In this document: piece after piece, positions 34,430-43,921 of the stretch | Layout: every line of letters starts with the position of its first letter | How positions within the stretch are numbered: the first letter of the stretch is position 1 | Source of the DNA: Candidatus Gastranaerophilales bacterium | Lineage (GTDB): Bacteria; Cyanobacteriota; Vampirovibrionia; Gastranaerophilales; Gastranaerophilaceae | Assembly (NCBI GenBank): GCA_944324365.1 | Contig: CALUWA010000005.1 | Coordinates: 51,896-115,895 of the forward strand | Direction: 5' to 3' | Length of the DNA stretch: 64,000 nt | The notes under the pieces: model-generated | The model's input: the letters and a program-made list of their open reading frames with translations, nothing else | What the model was told of the DNA's origin: nothing | The model's database searches: none | Made by a program: the position numbers and the translations under genes

Positions 34430-35773
34430 TTGAAACATTCACGATTAACAGCCCTGATATTTATAGCGCTTATTTTGGGTATTATTGTAGGACATTTCGC
34501 CCCTGAATTTGCAATAAAAATGCACCCGTTTGCAGCAATATTTCTGCGAATGGTTAAGATGATTATTGCACCTTTGCTTTTTGCAACATTGGTAGTCGGA
34601 ATTGCCGGACACGGTGATGCAAAAAGTCTCGGCAAAATAGGGCTGAAAACTCTTGTATATTTTGAAGTTGTAACAACTCTTGCCCTTGTCATAGGTTTGT
34701 CAATGGCAAATATATTCAAACCGGGTGTCGGTTTTGTTATGGGTTCGTCCGAATATGCTGTCCAAATGCAGGCCGCCGGTCTTATGGCTGCCACGAAAGC
34801 ACATACATCTGTCGGAGAAATGGTTACAAATATATTTCCGACAAGTATTGTCGATGCCATGGCTCAAGGAAATTTATTACAAATAGTTGTGTTTTCAATA
34901 TTCTTTGCAATAGCAATTTGTGCCTGCAAAGAAAAAGCACGCCCGGTTCTGGATCTTTTGAATTCTGTATCCCAGATAATGTTTAAATTCACTGAGTACG
35001 TCATGTATTTTGCTCCGTTAGGCATTTTCGGCGCAATTGCCGCAACTGTAGGTGCTAACGGTTTGGCCGTGTTAAAAAATTATTTTAAGGTAATAGGTGC
35101 ATTATATCTTGCGTTTGCGGTATTTGTGCTGTTAGTTCTAATTATAGTTTGTAAATTAGTCAGCATATCGTTCAGAAGCTTAATCAGAGCATTACAGGAG
35201 CCGGCTCTTCTTGCATTCACAACTGCAAGTTCGGAAGCCGCATTTCCTAAGGCCATGGAAATTATGGAGCGTTTCGGGGTTCCTAAAAATATTGTAGGGT
35301 TTGTAATGCCTACAGGATATACGTTTAACCTTGACGGGAGTACATTATACCTCGCAATGGCAGTAATATTCTCCTCACAGCTTGTCGGAATACATCTTGA
35401 TTTAAACCAGCAGGTAATTATCATGCTTGCTCTTATGCTGACAAGTAAAGGGGTTGCAGGGGTTCCGCGTGCATCTTTAATAGTTCTTGCGGGAACTCTG
35501 GCAAGTTTCAATATTCCGATTGTAGGGGTTGCAATTCTCCTCGGAATAGATCAAATTCTTGATATGGGCAGAACAACCGTTAACTTAATCGGAAACTGCG
35601 TTGCGACTGTTGTTATTGCGCGCTGGGAAAACGTATTTAACTATGAAAAAATGAAACAGTTCGTAAAACAATCTCAAGAAGAAAGTATTGGGGCTGATAT
35701 TCAGGAACTTGCGAACCATCACATAAAGAAAAAAGAGTTAGTAACAGAAGAAATTGAAATAAAAGAAGGATAA
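34430..35773 (+). CDS. Dicarboxylate/amino acid:cation symporter (DAACS, GltP/DctA type)
   Basis: 447 residues with eight membrane segments plus two re-entrant loops. Family motifs: the serine-rich TTASSEAAFPKAM in HP1, GYTFNLDGSTLYLAMA in TM7 and the HP2 segment TSKGVAGVPRASLIVLAGTL. Imports glutamate, aspartate or C4-dicarboxylates with Na+ or H+. Start is TTG at 34430, with GAGG 7 bases upstream. It lies 4 bases before ileS and is cotranscribed with it. Confidence 0.92.
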   Translation: MKHSRLTALIFIALILGIIVGHFAPEFAIKMHPFAAIFLRMVKMIIAPLLFATLVVGIAGHGDAKSLGKIGLKTLVYFEVVTTLALVIGLSMANIFKPGVGFVMGSSEYAVQMQAAGLMAATKAHTSVGEMVTNIFPTSIVDAMAQGNLLQIVVFSIFFAIAICACKEKARPVLDLLNSVSQIMFKFTEYVMYFAPLGIFGAIAATVGANGLAVLKNYFKVIGALYLAFAVFVLLVLIIVCKLVSISFRSLIRALQEPALLAFTTASSEAAFPKAMEIMERFGVPKNIVGFVMPTGYTFNLDGSTLYLAMAVIFSSQLVGIHLDLNQQVIIMLALMLTSKGVAGVPRASLIVLAGTLASFNIPIVGVAILLGIDQILDMGRTTVNLIGNCVATVVIARWENVFNYEKMKQFVKQSQEESIGADIQELANHHIKKKELVTEEIEIKEG

Positions 35774-35777
35774 AAAG

Positions 35778-38597
35778 ATGAGTAACGACGTGAAAACAGA
35801 ATACAAGGATACTTTAAACCTCCCTCAAACAACTCTTGCAATGAGAGCAAATGCAACAGTAAGAGAGTTGGAAATTCAAAAATTCTGGGAAGAAAATAAT
35901 ATTTATGAAAAAAGCGTTGAAGATAAGGACAAATCAAACAGTTTTATTCTGCATGACGGCCCGCCTTATTTGAGCAGTGAAAAAATTCACGTCGGAACAG
36001 CTTTAAACAAAATTCTAAAAGATATTCTTGTAAAATATAAATCTCAAAAAGGATTTTATGCGCCTTATGTACCAGGCTATGACGGACACGGACTTCCTAT
36101 TGAAAATAAGGTCGTAAAAAATATTAAAGGCGGACGAAGCGCCGTAACTCCATACGAATTACGCCAAAAATGCCGCGAATTTGCACACAAAAACTTGAAA
36201 GGACAAGAGAGCGAATTCAAACGTCTTGGCGTCTGGGGCGATTGGGAACATCCTTATTTGACAATTAACCCGGAATACGAGGCAGAACAGGTTAGAGTAT
36301 TCGGAGAAATGTATAAAAAAGGCTACATTGAAAAAGGATTAAAACCTGTTTATTGGTGTGCTTCTTGTGAAACCGCTCTTGCGGAAGCAGAAGTTGAATA
36401 TGCAGACCATACGTCAACTTCAATTTACGTAAGATTTAAGTTCGATGAGGCAGATAAGGAAAAAGCTTACAAAAAAGCCGGAGTAACAAGCAGTAAAGAT
36501 TTATATGCAATAATCTGGACAACAACTCCTTGGACAATTCCTTCAAACATGGCAATCAGTATGCACCCTAGATTTGAATATACATTCTTTGAATATAAAG
36601 GAGATGTATATGTTGTAGCACAAGAACTTTTGGGCTCATTCCTTGCAGATGTTGAGTGGGAAGAAAAGGATATTAAAGTTTTGGGTTCCTGCACCGGAAG
36701 TGACTTGGAATTGCTAAATACGCAGCATCCGCTTGCTGACAGAAAATCTCCGATAATTCTCGGTGAACACGTAACACTTGATGCCGGTACAGGTTCTGTT
36801 CATACGGCTCCGGGTCATGGTCTTGAGGACTATGAAGTCGGATGCAAGTACGGCATAAAAGTTTTATCTCCGCTTGACAGCCGCGGCTGCTGGACAGAAG
36901 AAGTTCAGGACAAGGATTTGGAAGGTGTTCCGTATTATAAAGGAAACAAGATTGTTATCGAAAAACTCCAGAATTGCGGAGCATTACTAAAACAACAGGA
37001 TATAAGCCACAGTTATCCGCATTGCTGGAGATGTAAAAACCCTGTTATCTACCGTGCAACACCGCAATGGTTTGTTAAGGTCGACAAATTCAGAAACGAA
37101 ACCTTAAAAGCAATAAAAGATGTAAAATGGATACCGGCGGGCGGAGAAGCAAGAATTTCAAACATGGTTGAAAACCGTTCCGATTGGTGTATTTCAAGGC
37201 AGCGTGCCTGGGGTGTTCCGATACCGGTATTCTACTGCGAAGACTGCGGCGAAGTTATCGTTACAGATGAAACAATTAATCACGTTGCAGAAATCTTTGA
37301 AAAAGAAAGCTCTGATGCCTGGGTAAAATACAGTGCGGAAGAACTGTTGCCAAAAGGGTTCAAATGTCCTAAATGCGGCAACCACTCTCCAAAATCTCAT
37401 TTCAGAAAAGAAAATGATATTATGGACGTTTGGTTTGACTCAGGCATAAGCTGGAGAGCTGTTGTAGAAAAACGTTTTGATGAACTCGGACATATTCCTG
37501 TAGATATGTATCTTGAAGGTTCAGACCAGCACAGAGGATGGTTCCAGTCATCGCTTTTGACAGCTGTTGCAACAGAAGGGAAAGCACCTTACAAGCAAGT
37601 TCTGACACACGGTTTTGTATTCGGGGAAGACGGCAGAAAAATGTCAAAATCTCTCGGAAATTATATCAGGCCTGATGATATCATCAAAACTTACGGTGCA
37701 GATATCTTAAGGTTATGGGCAGCATCGGTTGATTACAGAAACGATACCAAAATTGGCGATAATATCGTAAAACAGCTTGTGGAAATATTTAAGAAAACAA
37801 GAAATACCGCAAGATTTTTGCTGGGGAACTTGTTTGATTTTGACCCTGCAGTTGATTACGTAAAATACGATGAGCTTAAACCGTTGGATAAATTTGCATT
37901 ACACAAGTTAAATCAACTTGTATCACACGTTACGGAAGCATTTGAAAATTATGAATTTTACAAATATTTCCAACAGCTTCAAAATTTCGCGGCAGTTGAT
38001 TTGAGTTCATTCTATCTTGATATCGTAAAAGACAGACTATATACAGCAGGCAAAAAATCAGTTTCGCGTCGTGCTTGCCAGACTGTAATGTACGAAATTT
38101 TGCAAACCTTAGTCAGATTACTTGTTCCTGTAATGCCTCATCAGGCAGAGGATATCTGGATGAATATGCCGGATTGCCAAAAAGATGGCATAATTAGTGT
38201 TCTACTGACAAAATGGCCTGAGGCTCACAATGAATGGAACAACGGAAAATTAGAAGAAGATTTTACGCAAATTTTAAAAGCGCGTGAAGTTGTAAGCCGT
38301 GCTATCGAGCCATTGAGAGCAGACAAAAAAGTCGGCAGTTCTTTGGAAGTTGCAGTATATGTGAGCATAAAAGATAACGCTGTATTAAAGTCAAATGAAG
38401 ACGAACTTTGCAATATCTTTATTACATCGCAAGCCTATGTTACGGATGAAAAACCGGCTGATGTGCTGAACGAATACAAAGAAGACGATTACACCGTCTG
38501 GGTAACGGAGGCAGAAGGCGAAAAATGCGAACGCTGCTGGAAATACAGAAAGCTTAACGCAGACGGCATTTGCGAAGATTGCGTAAAAGCGATATAG
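35778..38597 (+). CDS. ileS: Isoleucyl-tRNA synthetase
   Basis: 939 residues, full length. The class I signature is HVGTALNK (HIGH form), and KMSKS is intact in DGRKMSKSLGN. Editing domain with TTTPWTIPSNMA; C-terminal zinc finger CERCWKYRKLNADGICEDC. The bacterial IleS1 type is indicated by this zinc finger. AAGGATAAAAAG precedes the ATG. Confidence 0.97.
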   Translation: MSNDVKTEYKDTLNLPQTTLAMRANATVRELEIQKFWEENNIYEKSVEDKDKSNSFILHDGPPYLSSEKIHVGTALNKILKDILVKYKSQKGFYAPYVPGYDGHGLPIENKVVKNIKGGRSAVTPYELRQKCREFAHKNLKGQESEFKRLGVWGDWEHPYLTINPEYEAEQVRVFGEMYKKGYIEKGLKPVYWCASCETALAEAEVEYADHTSTSIYVRFKFDEADKEKAYKKAGVTSSKDLYAIIWTTTPWTIPSNMAISMHPRFEYTFFEYKGDVYVVAQELLGSFLADVEWEEKDIKVLGSCTGSDLELLNTQHPLADRKSPIILGEHVTLDAGTGSVHTAPGHGLEDYEVGCKYGIKVLSPLDSRGCWTEEVQDKDLEGVPYYKGNKIVIEKLQNCGALLKQQDISHSYPHCWRCKNPVIYRATPQWFVKVDKFRNETLKAIKDVKWIPAGGEARISNMVENRSDWCISRQRAWGVPIPVFYCEDCGEVIVTDETINHVAEIFEKESSDAWVKYSAEELLPKGFKCPKCGNHSPKSHFRKENDIMDVWFDSGISWRAVVEKRFDELGHIPVDMYLEGSDQHRGWFQSSLLTAVATEGKAPYKQVLTHGFVFGEDGRKMSKSLGNYIRPDDIIKTYGADILRLWAASVDYRNDTKIGDNIVKQLVEIFKKTRNTARFLLGNLFDFDPAVDYVKYDELKPLDKFALHKLNQLVSHVTEAFENYEFYKYFQQLQNFAAVDLSSFYLDIVKDRLYTAGKKSVSRRACQTVMYEILQTLVRLLVPVMPHQAEDIWMNMPDCQKDGIISVLLTKWPEAHNEWNNGKLEEDFTQILKAREVVSRAIEPLRADKKVGSSLEVAVYVSIKDNAVLKSNEDELCNIFITSQAYVTDEKPADVLNEYKEDDYTVWVTEAEGEKCERCWKYRKLNADGICEDCVKAI

Positions 38598-39010
38598 TGC
38601 CTGAGGTACTAGTGCCTGAGGCACGACACCATAACGCGTCGCTTCGTGGAACGCACTATTAATCTTCTTGTTGTTCATTTCTTTCTCTTTATTTGCGAAG
38701 CAAAGCGGATTGTGAACGTAGAGTGAAGAGCGTTGCCGTAGGGCAATGCTCTGGAACTCGTAATACGCGAACAACCAAGCAGAGAAAGAAATGAACCTTT
38801 CACGACCAAATAAAAGAGTGAAGCCATTTTGCACGTTTCGAGCAGAGCTCTCAACTGCAAAAGAAGGCAAAAAGAAGAAACAGCAATAGTTTACTGCGCT
38901 GCCTGCGGCATCACTTTGACAAAATGGACATACGTTCCGTTTGCTTCGCAAACGAAATCGTTAAGCGCTGCTAAGGACAACGCAGCGCATTCTACGTCAT
39001 TGCGAACTCG

Positions 39011-39099
39011 GATTTTCGGTAGGGCGCCGTGGCACGAAGTGCCCCAGCCCATAAGTTGGAACCGGACGTTACTCCGGCGACAACCCGAATAATCCGATA
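39011..39099 (+). repeat. Dispersed 89-bp repeat, copy 1
   Basis: GATTTTCGGTAGGGCGCCGT ... GGACGTTACTCCGGCGACA ... AATCCGATA. Matches 45749-45837 with about 4 differences. Internally palindromic (GGGCGCCGTGGCACGAAGTGCC). Confidence 0.88.
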
Positions 39100-39193
39100 G
39101 TAAGCGAAGCAAGGCGGGAACTCAATACTCAAAATACATTCGTGAATTGCAACGTTAATAAGATCCTAAAACAAGTTCAGGATGACACTAGGC

Positions 39194-39355
39194 GTCATTG
39201 CGAGCGTAAGCGAAGCAATCCAGGAAATAAGATCGCGGAAAACCAAAGGTTTGTCCGCGATGACAATGTGGCAGGCAGAATGCATCAATGCCTGTCATCG
39301 CACACTCTGTTGCACGATCTATGGATTGCTTCGTCGCGTTGCTCCTCGCAATGAC
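39194..39355 (+). repeat. Dispersed ~160-bp palindromic repeat, copy 2 (complete)
   Basis: Begins GTCATTGCGAGCGTAAGCGA and ends GCTCCTCGCAATGAC, terminal inverted repeats of ~11 bp, with nested inner stems. The clearest example of the family. Confidence 0.85.
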
Positions 39356-39368
39356 GTCTGGTAGAGTT

Positions 39369-39481
39369 GAGTCAGGCGAACGTGCACGAAGTGCGATAGT
39401 GAGCCCTGAAAGAATTTGAGCTGAAAGCTCAAATAATATTTAGGCATTGAGCGTTAGCGAAATGCAGGGAACGTTTGCGTG
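39369..39481 (+). repeat. Dispersed ~113-bp repeat, copy 2
   Basis: Nearly identical to 22097-22209; again directly follows a copy of the palindromic repeat's neighbourhood. Confidence 0.85.
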
Positions 39482-39496
39482 CTTTCTCTTTCTTTG

Positions 39497-39543
39497 GTTC
39501 ATTTCTTTCTCTTTGCTTCGCAAATAAAGAGAAAGAAATGAAC
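39497..39543. repeat. Perfect 18-bp hairpin
   Basis: GTTCATTTCTTTCTCTTT (39497-39514) and its exact complement at 39526-39543 around GCTTCGCAAAT. Same plan as the hairpin at 21898-21942. Confidence 0.7.
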
Positions 39544-39724
39544 AATAAGAAGATCAATAGTGCGTTCCACAAAGCAAAGCGGATTTTGGCAAGAGTGAGC
39601 GCAGCGAAACTCGTCCAGGCGAGAGCTGCGTTGAGCCGGTCGAGCCGCCAATAATCCAAGACGCGTTATGTTGATGTGCCTCAGGCACTATCATGGGTTA
39701 TCTGGAAACATCAAACAAACATAC

Positions 39725-39756
39725 AAAAAAGCGGAACCAAATGATTCCGCTTTTTT
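39725..39756 (-). terminator. Terminator of the prepilin gene
   Basis: AAAAAAGCGGAA / TTCCGCTTTTTT, 22 bases after the stop of the minus-strand prepilin gene; bidirectional. Confidence 0.85.
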
Positions 39757-39778
39757 AATTTTAAGTTTCTAACCTAAA

Positions 39779-40441
39779 TTACTTACCGCCAAACAATACA
39801 GCTCTAGCTGCATCTGTGTTTGGAACGATTGATTGGTCATACATTGCAATCGGGTAAATATCTGTAGGGTTTGTTACTTTACAATCAGTACCGCTACGAT
39901 CTCCGCCATCACAAAGAACTTCTCTGTTAGGGTTTTTAGCACCGTTTACGTCGATTGCACCAAGACATACTGTTCCTTCACCATCTGTAGCATTACCTTC
40001 TGTACAGTTTGCTGCATCATTTTCAAATGTCAATGTAATACCATCGTTAAAGAAGAAGGTGTAATTTGTAGAACTGTCTTTTCCACCGAATTTAATATTG
40101 GCATTATTGTTTGCTGCCCATTGATCGTTATTTGAATCGCAAGCTCCGGAACAAACTTTTGCAACATTCATTCTGTTGTTAAACAAGTTGTATACAGATG
40201 CGGATGTTCCATCCTCACCTTCAGTTCCTGTTTTAGATGCCTGTGACAAGTCATAGTCATCAAGTGCTACGTTCAATACTACTGCTTGTGACAATACAGA
40301 TAATGCTTTTTTGTAAGCTGTTCTATATTGTGCACCTTGTGTTGAGTTTAACAATGTTGGCATAGTCATTGCTGCTACAACACCAATAATACCAAGTGTA
40401 ATCAATACTTCTGCCAAAGTAAAACCGAAACGTTTTGTCAT
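39779..40441 (-). CDS. Type IV prepilin-like protein
   Basis: 220 residues with a textbook prepilin start: MTKRFG|FTLAEVLITLGIIGVVAAM, i.e. a 6-residue leader, cleavage before Phe and Glu at +5. The mature domain (GAQYRTAYKKALSVLSQAVV...) has several cysteines (CSGACDS, CDGGDRSGTDC). Assembles after PilD cleavage and methylation into a pilus or secretion pseudopilus. AAAGGTG precedes the ATG. Its start ATGACAAAA is the normal form against which the repeat-fused starts at 45892 and 51686 can be compared. Confidence 0.85.
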   Translation of the reverse strand: MTKRFGFTLAEVLITLGIIGVVAAMTMPTLLNSTQGAQYRTAYKKALSVLSQAVVLNVALDDYDLSQASKTGTEGEDGTSASVYNLFNNRMNVAKVCSGACDSNNDQWAANNNANIKFGGKDSSTNYTFFFNDGITLTFENDAANCTEGNATDGEGTVCLGAIDVNGAKNPNREVLCDGGDRSGTDCKVTNPTDIYPIAMYDQSIVPNTDAARAVLFGGK

Positions 40442-40733
40442 AATCTTTTCACCTTTCTCTTAAGTAAACTATGTACGAATCTTTTCTTACTCTTTCTACT
40501 CTCCTCTTACAGATAAAGAGTTGTTATCTCAGTTATAATTCTGATTTATACACGCATTCTATATGATAACTCAAAAATTGTCAAGTATCTTTACAAAAAA
40601 TCAATATTTAAGAGGAAAAATTTATTACCTGACCATCGCTATAATCTCGTTTCTCTGACACTTGCAAAAACATGACGCTCATGCTACCATTTAACGTGTT
40701 ATCGTTATAGTTTATAAGGAGAAAGGGTTTAAT

Positions 40734-42596
40734 ATGGTTTGCACTTTAGAAAAAAATGCGACAAAAACTATTGAAAAAGCTTTAAAAGTTTTAGGGAAGA
40801 AAAATTTTGCATTTATTATGCACAGCGGAAGTTTTCCGTCAGCCGCAGGTGAAAATACGGGATTCGGAACAATAAATTCCAACGGCGGCAAAGAGATTAT
40901 TGATTGGGCAAGCGGAATTTTCACATCAATTCAGCTCGGGCCTGCGGGAAAAACAAAGGGCTGCGACTCTTCTCCTTATACAGGTACAATTTTTTCAGGT
41001 AATCCGTTATTTATTGATTTGAAACAATTAACAACAAAAGAATGGCTGAATATTTTATCAGTCGAAACATATAACGACATTGTAAATAATAATCCAAACA
41101 AAAATACCAACAAAACAGCATATTCATATATTTACAAAAAACAAGATGAAGCACTTTTAGAAGCATGGAACAACTTCAAAGAAAAAAATGATAAAAAATT
41201 AATGCATGAATTTGAAGTTTACAAAAGAGAAAATGATTCCTGGTTAGATAAAGACAGCTTGTATGAAGCACTCTCAATTGAACACGGCAATGATTACTGG
41301 CCTTTGTGGGATTCTGAAATGGATAAGAATTTATTTAACCCGAAATCCATTGAAGAGCAGCTTGAATACGGCAAAAGAATAGAAGAAATTTCAAAAAAAT
41401 ATGCTGATGAAATTGATTTCTACAAGTTTGTACAATTTGTTTTAGACAAACAAAACAGAAAAACTCTTGAATATGCAAAGAAAAAAGGAATTAAAATGAT
41501 TGCTGACCGTCAGGTAGCATTTTCCGACAGAGATTGCTGGGCATATCAGTCACTGTTTTTGGAAGGCTGGATGCTCGGATGTCCTCCGGATTATTTTTCA
41601 AAAGACGGACAGGCTTGGGGCTTCCCGGTTATGAACCCGGAAAAATTATACAAAGCCGACGGTTCATTGGATGACGGCGGAATTTTGATGAAGAACCTCT
41701 TCAAAAAAATGTTTAAAGAAAACCCTGGCGGTGTGAGAATTGACCACATTGTGGGTTTAATTGACCCTTGGGTTTACAAAGCAGGTAAAAAGCCGAAAAT
41801 TGAAGAAGGTGCCGGCAGACTTTATTCATCTCCGGAACATCCGTTCTTAAAGAAATTTGCCATTGCAACAATGGACGATTTGGATATGGAACTTGAAGCC
41901 GACAAAGAAAAACGCGTCAAAACCTTATCTAAAAAACAGGTAAAACTTTACGGCAGACTGATTGAAAAAATTGTTATCGCAGCTGCTAAGGAAGAAGGAC
42001 TTGATAAAGACAGTATTGTCTGCGAAGATTTGGGAACATTAACAAATCCTGTTGAAGCCGTAATGAAAGAATACGGACTTCAGGGAATGAGATTAACACA
42101 GTTCACCGAACCGGAAAAGCCATTAGACCCATACAGATATAAAAATATTGACGAAAAATGCTGGGCTATGGTCGGCACACACGATAACCAGCCTATCAAA
42201 ATGTGGGCAGATTCAATGGTTAACACCCATGAAGGCTACCTGCACGTAAAAAATCTTGTTGAAGATTTGGATTTTCCTGATTGGCAGGACAAAGATGCAC
42301 TAATTGTAGAACTAACCAAAAATGCAGAATTCCTTGCACAAACAAAGTTAGTTGAAATCTTCGCATCAAAAGCTGAAAATATTCAAATATTTTTCACGGA
42401 CTTCTTCAATATTTACGATGTTTACAACAGACCGGGAACATCAGGAGATGCAAACTGGAGTCTACGTCTTCCGGATGATTTTCAGTCACTTACACCGATT
42501 AATCTTGCAAATATTCTGAAACTTGCTATAATAGCAAGAGGAGAAGATTTCGCTAAGAAGCATCACAAATTAACAGAAGAATTGAGTGAAATATAA
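40734..42596 (+). CDS. malQ: 4-alpha-glucanotransferase (GH77)
   Basis: Disproportionates maltodextrins, transferring 4-alpha-glucan segments. 620 residues. Catalytic-type motifs: the nucleophile Asp in GVRIDHIVGLIDPW, the acid/base Glu in VCEDLGTL and the stabilising Asp in GTHDNQPIKMW. The N-terminus GSFPSAAGENTGFGTINS... resembles the usual LPS..GIGDLG entry. AAGGAGAAAG is just upstream of the ATG. Suggests glycogen or starch metabolism. Confidence 0.88.
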   Translation: MVCTLEKNATKTIEKALKVLGKKNFAFIMHSGSFPSAAGENTGFGTINSNGGKEIIDWASGIFTSIQLGPAGKTKGCDSSPYTGTIFSGNPLFIDLKQLTTKEWLNILSVETYNDIVNNNPNKNTNKTAYSYIYKKQDEALLEAWNNFKEKNDKKLMHEFEVYKRENDSWLDKDSLYEALSIEHGNDYWPLWDSEMDKNLFNPKSIEEQLEYGKRIEEISKKYADEIDFYKFVQFVLDKQNRKTLEYAKKKGIKMIADRQVAFSDRDCWAYQSLFLEGWMLGCPPDYFSKDGQAWGFPVMNPEKLYKADGSLDDGGILMKNLFKKMFKENPGGVRIDHIVGLIDPWVYKAGKKPKIEEGAGRLYSSPEHPFLKKFAIATMDDLDMELEADKEKRVKTLSKKQVKLYGRLIEKIVIAAAKEEGLDKDSIVCEDLGTLTNPVEAVMKEYGLQGMRLTQFTEPEKPLDPYRYKNIDEKCWAMVGTHDNQPIKMWADSMVNTHEGYLHVKNLVEDLDFPDWQDKDALIVELTKNAEFLAQTKLVEIFASKAENIQIFFTDFFNIYDVYNRPGTSGDANWSLRLPDDFQSLTPINLANILKLAIIARGEDFAKKHHKLTEELSEI

Positions 42597-42597
42597 T

Positions 42598-43440
42598 ATG
42601 ATAAAAAAATTAGTTATATCAGCATTCATTATGGTTTTAGCCGGGGGAATAGCCTCGGCTGAAATCAGTAATGAAGCAAAATTGCAGTACAACCGCGGAG
42701 TTGATTTTTACCGCATGGGTCAGTTTGAAGAAGCAATAGGAGCATTCCAACAGGCCATCGCAATTGATGCAAATTATATTGATGCATACTATAACCTTGG
42801 TGTTGTTTACGAACAAATGGATAAAGACGGCGATGCGCTCAACGTATTTAAGCAAATTCTAATCAGAAAACCAACTGATTACGAAGCTGTTTACAATGCG
42901 GCATCTTTAAGCCACAGGTTAGGCCAGACGGAAAATGCTAAACAATACCTTTCAATTATTCCGCAAACAAGCCCCGTTTATGTAAAAGCGCAACAGCTTG
43001 CTGCACTTATGAATACTGATATACCTACAATCCAGGCTGAACAAAAAGCAAAAATTGAAGCTGAAAAGCCAAAAATTCCGCAATCAAGCGGCAGTTACGG
43101 CAATTTAATAAGCCCGACAGGTGTTACAACGGATAAAGACGGCAATGTTTATGTTGCAAGTTTCAGCAGCAATTCCATAACTAAAATTACACCTGACGGA
43201 GCAAGAAAGATTTTTGTAAAAAGTCCTAAATTAAACGGGCCGATGTCCATGGTATCCGATAATGCCGGAAATTTGTACGTTGCAAATTACAATACCGATA
43301 ATATAATCAAAATTACTCCTTCCGGTACAATTACGCAGGTTTTGGGGCATGTTTCAAAGCCATATTGTCTACATTTGGATAACGGGTTGTTATTTATTTC
43401 ATCACAGGGCGGAAATTCTGTAATCAGATACAAGTTATAA
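42598..43440 (+). CDS. Exported TPR plus NHL-like beta-propeller protein
   Basis: 280 residues from the ATG at 42598, one base after the malQ stop. Signal peptide MIKKLVISAFIMVLAGGIASA; TPRs over ~25-110 (AKLQYNRGVDFYRMGQFEEAIGAFQQAIAI; AYYNLGVVYEQMDKDGDALNVF); then two to three NHL/SMP-30-like blades (SPTGVTTDKDGNVYVASF; MSMVSDNAGNLYVANYN). Only half a propeller is present. Periplasmic scaffold, partner unknown. Cotranscribed with malQ. Confidence 0.8.
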   Translation: MIKKLVISAFIMVLAGGIASAEISNEAKLQYNRGVDFYRMGQFEEAIGAFQQAIAIDANYIDAYYNLGVVYEQMDKDGDALNVFKQILIRKPTDYEAVYNAASLSHRLGQTENAKQYLSIIPQTSPVYVKAQQLAALMNTDIPTIQAEQKAKIEAEKPKIPQSSGSYGNLISPTGVTTDKDGNVYVASFSSNSITKITPDGARKIFVKSPKLNGPMSMVSDNAGNLYVANYNTDNIIKITPSGTITQVLGHVSKPYCLHLDNGLLFISSQGGNSVIRYKL

Positions 43441-43812
43441 GTTTGGATTGTTCCGTCTGAAAACTCTGGCTATCATTACGCCTGCAGAATTGTATAAATC
43501 CTTAAGCCATTCAAATCTCCCCGGAATTCCGTTATGAAGAACATACTGCAAAACTTCTTTACTGTGTTTGTCTTTTTGCAGAAAAAATGAACGTTCTCCT
43601 TTTTGGGCATCGTAATTTATAATAATTCTTTCGCCATTTCCTCTAAATGCATGAAATTCATAACTGCCCTTTTTGGCTCCGGAGTTATACACAACCATTT
43701 TAGCTACACGCTTGTTATTGCTGGCACGTCTTTTTAAGTACCAGGTTGAATTTTTATAATGAGTAACACTTTTAAGAAATTTAGGGGATGAATTTTGAAG
43801 TTTAACAACCAT
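43435..43812 (-). CDS. Small basic hypothetical protein
   Basis: 125 residues, strongly basic, no recognised domain (MVVKLQNSSPKFLKSVTHYKNSTWYLKRRASNNKRV...). Central segment FHAFRGNGERIIINYDAQKGERSFFLQ looks beta-rich. Its stop overlaps that of the TPR/NHL gene on the other strand by 6 bases. Function unknown; the presence of a plausible start (AAAGGTTTTAAAAT before ATG) supports it being real. Confidence 0.65.
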   Translation of the reverse strand: MVVKLQNSSPKFLKSVTHYKNSTWYLKRRASNNKRVAKMVVYNSGAKKGSYEFHAFRGNGERIIINYDAQKGERSFFLQKDKHSKEVLQYVLHNGIPGRFEWLKDLYNSAGVMIARVFRRNNPNL

Positions 43813-43921
43813 ATTTTAAAACCTTTCTTTTATATTATATAAAACACAGAAAAAAATTTTTTGCCTGCAAAACTGATAAATATCAGTTGACAGAGAATAA
43901 AAAAATTACTAAAATAGGGCT

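Larger units (their letters stand above)
38611..39689. mobile_element. Candidate non-autonomous element bounded by long inverted repeats
   Basis: The ends AGTGCCTGAGGCAC (38611) and GTGCCTCAGGCACT (to 39689) are complementary; further in, 38646-38705 and 39511-39570 are inverted copies differing at 2 of 60 positions. The interior carries nested repeats and no transposase. No clear target-site duplication was found, so it may instead be a repeat cluster that grew by rearrangement. Confidence 0.45.
38598..39778. other. Repeat-rich, non-coding region
   Basis: About 1.2 kb without a supportable gene. It is bounded by inverted repeats (38611-38705 and 39511-39689) and contains copies of three dispersed repeats, all described separately. 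Short ORFs here read through repeats in several frames. Confidence 0.75.

Noticed and set aside
35778..38597. Damaged HIGH motif in IleS
   Set aside because: HVGT is within the accepted range of the class I signature; the remaining motifs are intact.
38391..38951. 186-codon minus-strand ORF over the end of ileS and the repeat cluster
   Set aside because: Half lies antisense to ileS and half in repeats; no ribosome site.
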